A DNA stretch of 5,395 nt from Rhizobiaceae bacterium UBA1291 (GCA_002307905.1 DBUL01000235.1:4423-9817); one strand, 5' to 3'. Numbered from the stretch's first letter, positions 1 through 4,760 are shown. The notes: generated by a model not told the origin, from the letters alone. A program made the numbers and translations.

Positions 1-19
1 CAGTTCAGGCGAGCGGTTT

Positions 20-469
20 CTATCGCCCGATCTCCAAAAGATCGCGCCGCAAACCATCCGGATCGCCCGACGAAAGCTCAGCCTCGACGGCGGCATGGGT
101 CTCCCGCCAGATTGGCACGGCGGCCGAGAGAACGGCGGCGCCGTCGGCGGTCAGCCGCAGCCGCTTGCCGCGCCGGTCCTTCGGGTCCGGCTCGATCGAC
201 ACCCAGCCGCGTCGCTCGAGTGGCTTCAGCGCCGCAGTCAAAGTCGTGCGGTCCATGGCGAGCAGGGATGCGACCGGCCCCATTGGCGGCGGCTCCGGGC
301 GGTTCAATGCCATCATCAAGGAGAATTGCCCATTGGTCAGCCCGAGCGCCTTCAGCGCCGTGTCGAATCGGCGCGCCAGCGCCCGAGCGGCCCGCTGGAC
401 ATGCAGGCACAGGCACGTATCGCGCACATGGATGGTGGTGGAATAGGGAATCAGCGGCTCGGTTGACAT
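20..469 (-). CDS. MarR-family winged helix-turn-helix transcriptional regulator
   Basis: This is a 149-residue protein, a normal MarR length, expected to act as a dimeric cytoplasmic DNA-binding repressor. The N-terminal stretch at residues 16-36 (RDTCLCLHVQRAARALARRFD) forms the dimerisation helix. LTNGQFSLMMAL (44-55) is the first helix of the winged helix domain, DRTTLTAALKPLERRGW (73-89) contains the recognition helix, and DPKDRRGKRLRLT (95-107) is the wing with its conserved D-x-R-x-K/R pattern. C19 and C21 in the dimerisation helix are candidate redox or electrophile sensors; this is inference. The ATG at 469 starts the conserved block correctly, but no Shine-Dalgarno sequence precedes it. 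The -10-like element lies only a few bases upstream, so the mRNA may be leaderless. It is divergent from the DUF899 operon and probably represses both that operon and itself. The effector is unknown. Confidence 0.93.
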   Translation of the reverse strand: MSTEPLIPYSTTIHVRDTCLCLHVQRAARALARRFDTALKALGLTNGQFSLMMALNRPEPPPMGPVASLLAMDRTTLTAALKPLERRGWVSIEPDPKDRRGKRLRLTADGAAVLSAAVPIWRETHAAVEAELSSGDPDGLRRDLLEIGR

Positions 470-491
470 GTGTCATATATGTTGATATCAA
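463..491 (+). promoter_or_regulatory. Predicted sigma70-type promoter of the DUF899-DUF1579-VOC operon
   Basis: A perfect -35 box, TTGACA, lies at 463-468. After 17 bases comes TATCAA at 486-491, which matches 4 of 6 positions of the -10 consensus. Transcription would start near 498, giving a leader of about 34 bases before the ATG at 532. The -35 box overlaps the first codons of the divergent marR gene. The -10 box lies inside the 12-base palindrome, so a bound repressor would block it. Prediction by eye only. Confidence 0.55.
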
Positions 492-503
492 CGTAAATGT
501 CAA
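474..503 (-). promoter_or_regulatory. Predicted promoter of the marR gene, facing the operon promoter
   Basis: On the minus strand a perfect TTGACA lies at 503-498. It is followed after 18 bases by TATATG (479-474), or after 17 bases by ATATAT (480-475). Transcription would begin within a few bases of the ATG at 469, so the transcript would have almost no leader. The element overlaps the plus-strand promoter almost completely. Confidence 0.45.
481..492. promoter_or_regulatory. Candidate MarR operator, perfect palindrome GTTGATATCAAC
   Basis: GTTGATATCAAC is a perfect 12-base inverted repeat in the AT-rich gap between the marR gene and its divergent neighbour. MarR-family dimers typically bind short AT-rich palindromes in such gaps. 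It overlaps the predicted plus -10 box and sits in the spacer of the minus promoter, so occupancy would shut off both. Smaller palindromes, ACATGT (466-471) and CATATATG (474-481), lie beside it and could be part of an extended site. Confidence 0.6.
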
Positions 504-518
504 GGTGAAACCGGTCCC

Positions 519-527
519 GGAGGAGGG
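519..527 (+). promoter_or_regulatory. Strong ribosome binding site fixing the DUF899 start
   Basis: GGAGGAGGG ends 4 bases before the ATG at 532. It decides the start against the longer in-frame extension back to 112, which would run antisense through marR and the promoter region. Confidence 0.8.
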
Positions 528-531
528 AAGA

Positions 532-1260
532 ATGGAACATTCTGTCGTATCCCGTGATGAATGGCTGGAAGCACGCCGCGCCCTTCTGCTGAAGGAAAAG
601 GAAATGACCCGGATGCGCGACCGGATCAACGCCGAGCGTCTGGCGCTGCCCTGGGTCAAGGTCGACAAGGATTATGTCTTCACCACGCCCACTGGCCGCA
701 AGACGCTGGCTGAACTGTTCGACGGCCGCAGCCAGCTGGTGATCTATCATTTCATGTTTGGCCCGGACTGGGAGGCCGGCTGTCCCGGCTGCTCCTTCCT
801 CGCCGATCACCTCGACGGGGCCATCGTCCACCTCAACAACCACGACGTTTCGTTCGTCTGCGTGTCACGCGCGCCGCTCGACAAGATCGAGGCCTACAAG
901 CGCCGCATGGGCTGGAAGTTTCCGTGGATCTCGTCCTTCGGCTCAGACTTCAATTTCGACTACCACGTCTCCTTCACTAAGGAGGAACTCGCAGCCGGCC
1001 CGGTCTTCTACAATTATCGCGAGACCCCGGCCGAGCAGGCCCATGACGAACTGCCGGGCCTGTCGTCCTTCTATCGCGACGCCGATGGAACCGTGTTCCA
1101 TACCTATTCCAACTATGCACGCGGCGGCGAGGAAATGCTCGGCACGATGATGATCCTCGACTGGGCCCCGCTCGGCCGCAACGAGGGGTCGACCATGGAC
1201 TTCGTCAAGCGCCACGACGAGTACGAAACCCGCGCGACGACGGCGGCCTGTTGCCATTGA
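532..1260 (+). CDS. DUF899 family thioredoxin-like protein
   Basis: This 242-residue protein matches the DUF899 (thioredoxin-like) family in length and sequence. It begins with an RDEWLEARRALLLKEKE helix (8-23), followed by RDRINAERLALPWVKVDKDYVF (29-50), typical of the family. The core has LVIYHFMFGPDW (69-80) and then a CPGC motif at 84-87 in the position of a thioredoxin active site. The segment SFVCVSRAPLDKIEAYKRRMGW (107-128) and the SSFGSDFNFDYHVSF block (134-148) are also characteristic. C110 and a Cys-Cys-His C-terminal end (240-242) are further potential thiol or metal ligands. No signal peptide is visible, so it is probably cytoplasmic. It is first in the plus-strand operon behind the MarR-controlled promoter. 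The biochemical activity of DUF899 is not established; a thiol redox role is inferred from the fold and the CxxC motif. Confidence 0.92.
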   Translation: MEHSVVSRDEWLEARRALLLKEKEMTRMRDRINAERLALPWVKVDKDYVFTTPTGRKTLAELFDGRSQLVIYHFMFGPDWEAGCPGCSFLADHLDGAIVHLNNHDVSFVCVSRAPLDKIEAYKRRMGWKFPWISSFGSDFNFDYHVSFTKEELAAGPVFYNYRETPAEQAHDELPGLSSFYRDADGTVFHTYSNYARGGEEMLGTMMILDWAPLGRNEGSTMDFVKRHDEYETRATTAACCH

Positions 1261-1275
1261 AGGCGACCCGAAACC

Positions 1276-1284
1276 GAGGAGGAG
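1276..1284 (+). promoter_or_regulatory. Ribosome binding site of the DUF1579 gene
   Basis: GAGGAGGAG lies 5 bases before the ATG at 1290, inside the 29-base gap after the DUF899 stop. It fixes the start at 1290 rather than the in-frame ATG at 1251, which overlaps the upstream gene. Confidence 0.75.
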
Positions 1285-1289
1285 AAGTC

Positions 1290-1778
1290 ATGGAATTTTC
1301 CAAACCGCGCGGGGAACACCGCTTTCTCGAAAAGCTCGTCGGCGACTGGGTCGTCACTTCAAGCACTGGCCATGAAAACTACGATCCTGACGATCCGGCG
1401 AAGGTCTGGACCGAGACGGTCCGCTCGGTCGGCGGCCTGTGGTTCATCGCCGAGGGCAGGGGCGCCATGCCCGACGGCAATCGCGGAGAAATGCTGATGA
1501 CGCTCGGCTATGATGCACGGCTTGGCCACTATGTCGGCACCTGGGTAGGCTCGATGATGGACAAGCTCTGGGTCTACAAGGGCTGGATCGAGCCGGACGG
1601 CCGGACGCTGACGCTGGAGGCGGAAGGCCCGAGCTTCGAGGATCCACAGAAGACCGACATTTATCATGATGTCATAAGCATCATCGATGATGACCACCGC
1701 ACCTTCTCCGGCAGCGTGCGTCTGCCGGATGGCACGTTCAAGACGTTCATGACCAGCGAAATGCAGCGCCGGAGATGA
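1290..1778 (+). CDS. DUF1579 domain-containing protein
   Basis: This protein of 162 residues fits a single DUF1579 domain. Recognisable blocks are HRFLEKLVGDWVV (10-22), SVGGLWFIAEGRG (46-58), a TLGYDARLGHYVGTWVGSMM block (71-90), LWVYKGWIEPDGRTLTLEAEGP (93-114) and a C-terminal FKTFMTSEM strand. The Trp/Gly-rich alternating pattern suggests a beta-barrel (lipocalin-like) ligand-binding fold, which is inference. There is no signal peptide or membrane segment. It follows the DUF899 gene by 29 bases with its own strong ribosome binding site, so the two are almost certainly co-transcribed. DUF1579 proteins have no assigned reaction. Their repeated occurrence beside VOC or DUF899 proteins points to stress or xenobiotic handling, which I hold only as a hypothesis. 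Confidence 0.9.
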   Translation: MEFSKPRGEHRFLEKLVGDWVVTSSTGHENYDPDDPAKVWTETVRSVGGLWFIAEGRGAMPDGNRGEMLMTLGYDARLGHYVGTWVGSMMDKLWVYKGWIEPDGRTLTLEAEGPSFEDPQKTDIYHDVISIIDDDHRTFSGSVRLPDGTFKTFMTSEMQRRR

Positions 1779-1827
1779 GCCCCGGTGGATTGTAAGAGCC
1801 GGCGCCGCTGCCCCACTTGCCCTGCGC

Positions 1828-1844
1828 GCCAGTTCCCGACTGGC
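1828..1844. other. Small hairpin between the DUF1579 and PhnB-like genes
   Basis: GCCAGT and ACTGGC form a perfect 6-base-pair stem around the loop TCCCG. There is no U-tract, so it is not a standard intrinsic terminator. It could be an mRNA processing or partial attenuation site in the 118-base gap between the two genes, or it may be chance in GC-rich DNA. Confidence 0.3.
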
Positions 1845-1896
1845 CGACGGGAGAGCAGGCCCTCAAGGCGGCGGCCACCAAGCGATGGAGCGCATG

Positions 1897-2367
1897 ATGA
1901 AGGTCACCCAGCATCTCTGGTTCGAAAAAGACATGGAAGCGGCGGTCCGCTTCTACACGCAGCTGATTCCCGGATCCTCGCTCGATTGGATATCGGCGGT
2001 TCCCGCCGACACGCCGAGCGGCCCGGCCGGCAGCGTCAGGCTCGCCGGCTTCACCCTCGGCGACCAGCGCTACATGGCGATCGAAGCCGGACCGCTCGAT
2101 CCGTTCAACCACAGTTTCTCCATCATCGTCGGCTGCGACAGCCAGGACGAGATCGACCGGTTGTGGGAAGCGCTGAGCGAGGGCGGCCAGGTAGAGCAGT
2201 GCGGCTGGCTCAGGGACCGCTTCGGCCTCTCTTGGCAGATCACCCCGACCCGGCTCGGCGAACTGATGTCGGACCCGGATCCGGCCAAGGCAAAGCGCGT
2301 CACCGAGGCGATGCTGAAGATGGTGAAATTCGACATTGCCGGGCTTGAAGCGGCCGCGCGCGGCTGA
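1897..2367 (+). CDS. PhnB-like VOC family protein (3-demethylubiquinone-9 3-methyltransferase-like)
   Basis: This is a 156-residue protein of the PhnB-like branch of the vicinal oxygen chelate (VOC) superfamily. It opens with VTQHLWFEKDMEAAVRFY, the family's first beta strand and helix. It carries the distinctive blocks FNHSFSIIV (70-78), CDSQDEIDRLWEALSEGG (80-97) and CGWLRDRFGLSWQITP (102-117). Despite the family's common database name, no methyltransferase motif is present; a small-molecule binding or transforming role is more likely. ATGs at 1885, 1894 and 1897 are all in frame. I chose 1897 because GGAG (1887-1890) is 6 bases upstream of it and conserved sequence begins right after; the 1885 start gives 160 residues and has no ribosome binding site. 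It is co-directional with its neighbours, 118 bases after the DUF1579 stop. Confidence 0.9.
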   Translation: MKVTQHLWFEKDMEAAVRFYTQLIPGSSLDWISAVPADTPSGPAGSVRLAGFTLGDQRYMAIEAGPLDPFNHSFSIIVGCDSQDEIDRLWEALSEGGQVEQCGWLRDRFGLSWQITPTRLGELMSDPDPAKAKRVTEAMLKMVKFDIAGLEAAARG

Positions 2368-2381
2368 CGCGCCCCACATGG

Positions 2382-2410
2382 CGCATGCCTGCCATGATCT
2401 GTCGCATGCG
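2382..2410. other. Intergenic inverted repeat CGCATGC/GCATGCG
   Basis: CGCATGC (2382-2388) and GCATGCG (2404-2410) are perfect complements around a 15-base loop, and each contains the SphI-type palindrome GCATGC. No T-run follows. It sits 14 bases after the PhnB-like stop and 65 bases before the next start. It may be an mRNA-stabilising or attenuating structure, or a regulator site, within the operon. Confidence 0.35.
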
Positions 2411-2475
2411 AAGCCGCCGGCCAGAGGACAGGCAATCGAGCAATATTCCGCAACCGAAGAGAAAAGGAACGGTCC

Positions 2476-3252
2476 ATGCAAGGCACCTTCATCTGGTACG
2501 AACTGATGCCCACCGACACGGCCTCCGCCGCCGACTTCTACACCAAGGTTGTCGGCTGGACGGCCAGGGACAGCGGCATGCCCGGCGCCGGCTACACGAT
2601 CTTCTGCGTTCCCGGCTTTGACATGGGCGTCGCCGGCATGATGCAACTGACCGAAGAAATGAAGGCCAGGGGCATTCCGCCGCACTGGGCGGGCTATGTC
2701 GCGGTCGATGACGTCGATGCCATGGCCAAGAAGTTCACCGACAATGGCGGCATGGTCCATCACGGCCCGGAGGACATTCCGAGTGTCGGGCGCTTCGCCG
2801 TCGTCGCCGATCCGCATGGCGCGGTGGTCAATCTGCTCAAGCCGATCATGCCGGACGGCCCGATGCCGCCGGAACCGGAACCCGGCACGCCCGGCACCTT
2901 CGGCTGGACCGAACTGATGGCCGGCAACGGCGAGGAGGCCTTTGCCTTCTATGAGAAGATGTTCGGCTGGACCAAGGATATGGCCGTCGATATGGGCCCC
3001 ATGGGCACCTATCAGTGCTTCGCCGTAAACGGCCAGATGATCGGCGGCATGATGACCAAGCCCGCGGAAATGCCCCAGGCCTTCTGGGGCTATTACATCA
3101 CGGTCGATGCGATCGACGCTGCCGTCGAACGTGTGAAGTCAGCCGGCGGCCAGGTGCTGCAGGACGTGATGGAAGTGCCCGGACCGTCCTGGGTTGTCCA
3201 GTGCACCGATCCGCAGGGCGCTTATTTCGCGCTGGTCGCGGCGAAGCGGTAA
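2476..3252 (+). CDS. Two-domain VOC (glyoxalase/bleomycin resistance-type) family protein
   Basis: This 258-residue protein consists of two tandem VOC domains. Domain 1 (about 3-123) opens TFIWYELMPTD and has FYTKVVGW; domain 2 (about 140-256) opens TFGWTELMAGN and has FYEKMFGW. They are joined by a Pro/Glu-rich linker (PMPPEPEPGTPG, 129-140). Each ends in the family's DPxGAxxxL strand: DPHGAVVNLL (112-121) and DPQGAYFALV (245-254). The usual metal-ligand Glu of this last strand is replaced by Asn or Ala, so classical glyoxalase or dioxygenase chemistry is doubtful and a ligand-binding role is possible. AAGGA (2464-2468) lies 7 bases before the ATG and fixes the start. It is last in the four-gene plus-strand cluster. 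The 108-base gap before it leaves room for its own promoter, though I see no convincing one. Confidence 0.92.
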   Translation: MQGTFIWYELMPTDTASAADFYTKVVGWTARDSGMPGAGYTIFCVPGFDMGVAGMMQLTEEMKARGIPPHWAGYVAVDDVDAMAKKFTDNGGMVHHGPEDIPSVGRFAVVADPHGAVVNLLKPIMPDGPMPPEPEPGTPGTFGWTELMAGNGEEAFAFYEKMFGWTKDMAVDMGPMGTYQCFAVNGQMIGGMMTKPAEMPQAFWGYYITVDAIDAAVERVKSAGGQVLQDVMEVPGPSWVVQCTDPQGAYFALVAAKR

Positions 3253-3279
3253 GCAGGCCGGCTTTTGTTCAGCACTCAG

Positions 3280-3308
3280 CCGGCGGCGATCAACGGATCA
3301 GCCGCCGG
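3280..3308. terminator. Strong hairpin between convergent genes, overlapping the PAP2 stop codon
   Basis: CCGGCGGC-GATC and GATC-A-GCCGCCGG form a 12-base-pair stem with a single bulged A and the tetraloop AACG. It lies 27 bases after the VOC stop and covers the last codons and stop of the convergent PAP2 gene. No T-run follows on either strand, so it is not a textbook intrinsic terminator. Its position makes it a candidate bidirectional transcription barrier or 3' end protector. Confidence 0.45.
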
Positions 3309-3996
3309 TCGTCACTTGCGCCTTGGCCGCGATCCGCGTGCGGACGAGGTGGGCTGCCATTGCACAGACCAGTGCCCAGCCGGCACCGATCAACCAGCCG
3401 GCAGCCACATCGGTCGGATAGTGAACGCCGAGATAGACGCGGCTCAGCCCGACAATCACGGTGAGCAGCATAGCGGAGCCGAGATAGAGGATCTTCTGGC
3501 CGCGCGTTTCCGCCATTTCCATAAGCAGTGCGCCGAGCGTCAGGTAGACGACGGCCGAAATCGTCGCGTGGCCGCTTGGAAAGCTGGTGGTGAAAACGCG
3601 CGCGACACCGGTGAGATCTGGGCGAGGGCGGTCGAACAGGGACTTGAGCACACTGCTCATGATCGTGCCGCCGGTCACGGAAACCATTAGAAACCAGGCA
3701 GTGCGCGTTCGGTTGATGAGGAAGAGATGGATGACAACGACTGTGATCAGGATGGCGAGCACGGAAAAACTGCCAAGGGCAGTGATATCGCGCGCGGCCT
3801 CCTCCAGCCACGCCGGGCCGATCGGGTCGGTGGGGTCGCCGGGCACGCGAAGTGCCAGCAGCACAGCCTGGTCGATCCTCATGGTGCCGCCTTCGTTTAC
3901 TTCGTCGGCAATGATGCCAAAGCCCGCCAGAAGTGCGGCGAGCGCTGCACCGGCGGCATAGGAAGCGGTGGACCCTTTGCTCTCGTGCCGAGTCAT
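3298..3996 (-). CDS. PAP2 family (phosphatidic acid phosphatase type 2) membrane phosphatase
   Basis: This is a 232-residue integral inner-membrane protein. All three PAP2 phosphatase motifs are intact: K118-x6-R125-P126 (KSLFDRPRP), P140-S-G-H143, and S185-R186-x5-H192-x3-D196 (SRVYLGVHYPTD). H192 would be the nucleophile and H143 the acid/base residue by family analogy. About six membrane segments are visible near 12-29, 76-94, 99-117, 144-160, 169-185 and 197-215. This is the usual PAP2 arrangement, with catalytic residues on the periplasmic side. The substrate could be phosphatidate, undecaprenyl diphosphate or another lipid phosphate; the sequence alone does not decide. The ATG at 3996 has only a weak upstream purine run (GGGAA about 14 bases away). 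It is convergent with the VOC operon and separated by 201 bases from the upstream small-protein gene on the same strand. Confidence 0.95.
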   Translation of the reverse strand: MTRHESKGSTASYAAGAALAALLAGFGIIADEVNEGGTMRIDQAVLLALRVPGDPTDPIGPAWLEEAARDITALGSFSVLAILITVVVIHLFLINRTRTAWFLMVSVTGGTIMSSVLKSLFDRPRPDLTGVARVFTTSFPSGHATISAVVYLTLGALLMEMAETRGQKILYLGSAMLLTVIVGLSRVYLGVHYPTDVAAGWLIGAGWALVCAMAAHLVRTRIAAKAQVTTGG

Positions 3997-4023
3997 ATGT
4001 CGTGAAGTTTCCCGTTTCAGGTG

Positions 4024-4071
4024 TGGTCAACTGGCCGCGCCGGTTCGCGACGAGCCGCAGATGATTGACCA
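4024..4071. repeat. Spaced inverted repeat TGGTCAA/TTGACCA upstream of the PAP2 gene
   Basis: TGGTCAA (4024-4030) and TTGACCA (4065-4071) are perfect complements separated by 34 GC-rich bases. The pair lies 28 to 75 bases upstream of the PAP2 start codon. Either arm resembles a -35 element (TTGACC), but I find no matching -10 box. It may be an operator, a promoter fragment or a small intergenic palindromic element. The rest of 3997-4197 contains no gene I can support. Confidence 0.3.
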
Positions 4072-4197
4072 TATGGACCGCAGCGGATCGCGTCCGCAAC
4101 GCGCGTAGAGCGGCGGTCTGGAGGCGCTGGGCCCGCTATGGCTATGCCGGCAATCTATCTCTGCTGGGGGAAGGTTACGGTCGATCGTCTCGAGCCG

Positions 4198-4434
4198 TCA
4201 GTCTGCCTTCGGGGCAGCCTTCTTTGTCACCCGCTTGGCGGGCTTTGCAGCCACATCTGGAGCGGCTTCCGCTTCGCGAAGCATACGCGCCGCCTTCAGC
4301 TTTTCGGTCTTCTTGTCACGGGCCGTCGATTCGGCCGCAATGATGGCGCGGGCGGCGTGGTCGGTCGTCGCCGCCTTGTCGCGCGCATCGACCCTGCCGG
4401 GCTTGAAGAATTTGTCTTTGGTCGCGGTGGTCAT
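4198..4434 (-). CDS. Small Ala/Lys-rich basic protein of unknown function
   Basis: This is a 78-residue hypothetical protein. Residues 1-55 are a charged, largely helical stretch (KDKFFKPGRVDARDKAATTD followed by an AARAIIAAES helix and KKTEKLKAARMLREAE). The C-terminal third (57-78) is a low-complexity Ala/Pro/Lys tail, AAKPAKRVTKKAAPKAD, reminiscent of histone H1-like or ribosome-associated tails. That suggests nucleic-acid contact but does not prove it. GGAAGG (4443-4448) lies 8 bases before the ATG and supports the start. It is downstream of rpsU by 72 bases on the same strand, with an intercistronic hairpin between them. I recall similar short proteins as conserved hypotheticals in rhizobia but know no assigned function. 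Confidence 0.75.
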   Translation of the reverse strand: MTTATKDKFFKPGRVDARDKAATTDHAARAIIAAESTARDKKTEKLKAARMLREAEAAPDVAAKPAKRVTKKAAPKAD

Positions 4435-4465
4435 GGGATCAGCCTTCCGAAAGGGGACGGAGGAC

Positions 4466-4493
4466 GGCTTGCGCCCAAGCCAGGGCGCAGGCC
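4466..4493 (-). terminator. Intercistronic hairpin after rpsU, without a U-tract
   Basis: TGCGCCC (4470-4476) and GGGCGCA (4483-4489) form a perfect 7-base-pair stem with a 6-base loop. A GGC/GCC pair extends it beyond one mismatch. It starts 13 bases after the rpsU stop and ends 31 bases before the 78-residue gene. Without a run of U it may be a partial terminator or an RNA-processing or stability element, setting the ratio of S21 to the downstream protein. Confidence 0.4.
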
Positions 4494-4506
4494 GCGGGTG
4501 AGGCCA

Positions 4507-4749
4507 TTAGCGAGCGGGGCGAATAGCAGCCTTTTTCGGCATCGGCAGCAGGCCTTCGCGCTGCATTTTCTTGCGGGCCAGCTTGCGCATACGGCGCACG
4601 GCCTCGGCCTTTTCGCGAACGCGCTTTTCCGACGGCTTTTCAAAGGCGCTGCGAGCCTTCATTTCGCGAAAGAGACCTTCGCGCTGCATCTTCTTCTTGA
4701 GCACCCTAAGTGCCTGGTCGACATTGTTGTCTCGAACGAGAACCTGCAA
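4507..4749 (-). CDS. rpsU: 30S ribosomal protein S21
   Basis: This 80-residue small basic protein of the 30S subunit is involved in translation initiation. The N-terminal [20 protein letters not shown] (2-21) and the [20 protein letters not shown] helix (37-56) are diagnostic of S21. The start is a TTG at 4749: the conserved protein begins with Gln directly after it, and AAGGA (4756-4760) lies 6 bases upstream. The ATG at 4839, 30 codons further upstream, would overlap the preceding gene and adds unconserved sequence. The C-terminal tail [14 protein letters not shown] is slightly longer than in many bacterial S21 proteins, as is common in alphaproteobacteria. The octapeptide KKMQREGL occurs twice (19-26 and 60-67). 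It lies 53 bases downstream of the 94-residue gene. Confidence 0.96.
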   Translation of the reverse strand: MQVLVRDNNVDQALRVLKKKMQREGLFREMKARSAFEKPSEKRVREKAEAVRRMRKLARKKMQREGLLPMPKKAAIRPAR

Positions 4750-4755
4750 GATGTA

Positions 4756-4760
4756 TCCTT
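4756..4760 (-). promoter_or_regulatory. Ribosome binding site supporting the UUG start of rpsU
   Basis: AAGGA on the minus strand is 6 bases before the TTG codon at 4749. The 94-residue gene upstream has almost the same site: GAAAGGAT precedes the start codon in both. Confidence 0.7.

Noticed and set aside
112..531. Long N-terminal extension in frame with the DUF899 gene
   Set aside because: It runs antisense through marR and the promoter gap, and has Arg/Ala/Pro-rich shadow composition. The start at 532 has a strong ribosome binding site and matches the usual family length.
1747..2817. 356-codon open frame on the minus strand
   Set aside because: It lies opposite two clear VOC genes, spans their intergenic gap, and shows no domain or motif. 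It is a shadow of GC-rich codon bias.
3251..3267. AAGC/GCTT stem followed by TTT after the VOC stop
   Set aside because: The 4-base-pair stem and interrupted T-run are too weak for a terminator. The stem at 3280-3308 is far stronger.
3290..4099. 269-codon open frame on the minus strand overlapping PAP2 in another frame
   Set aside because: The other frame has all three PAP2 motifs and membrane segments. This one is Arg/Ser/His-rich with no motif.
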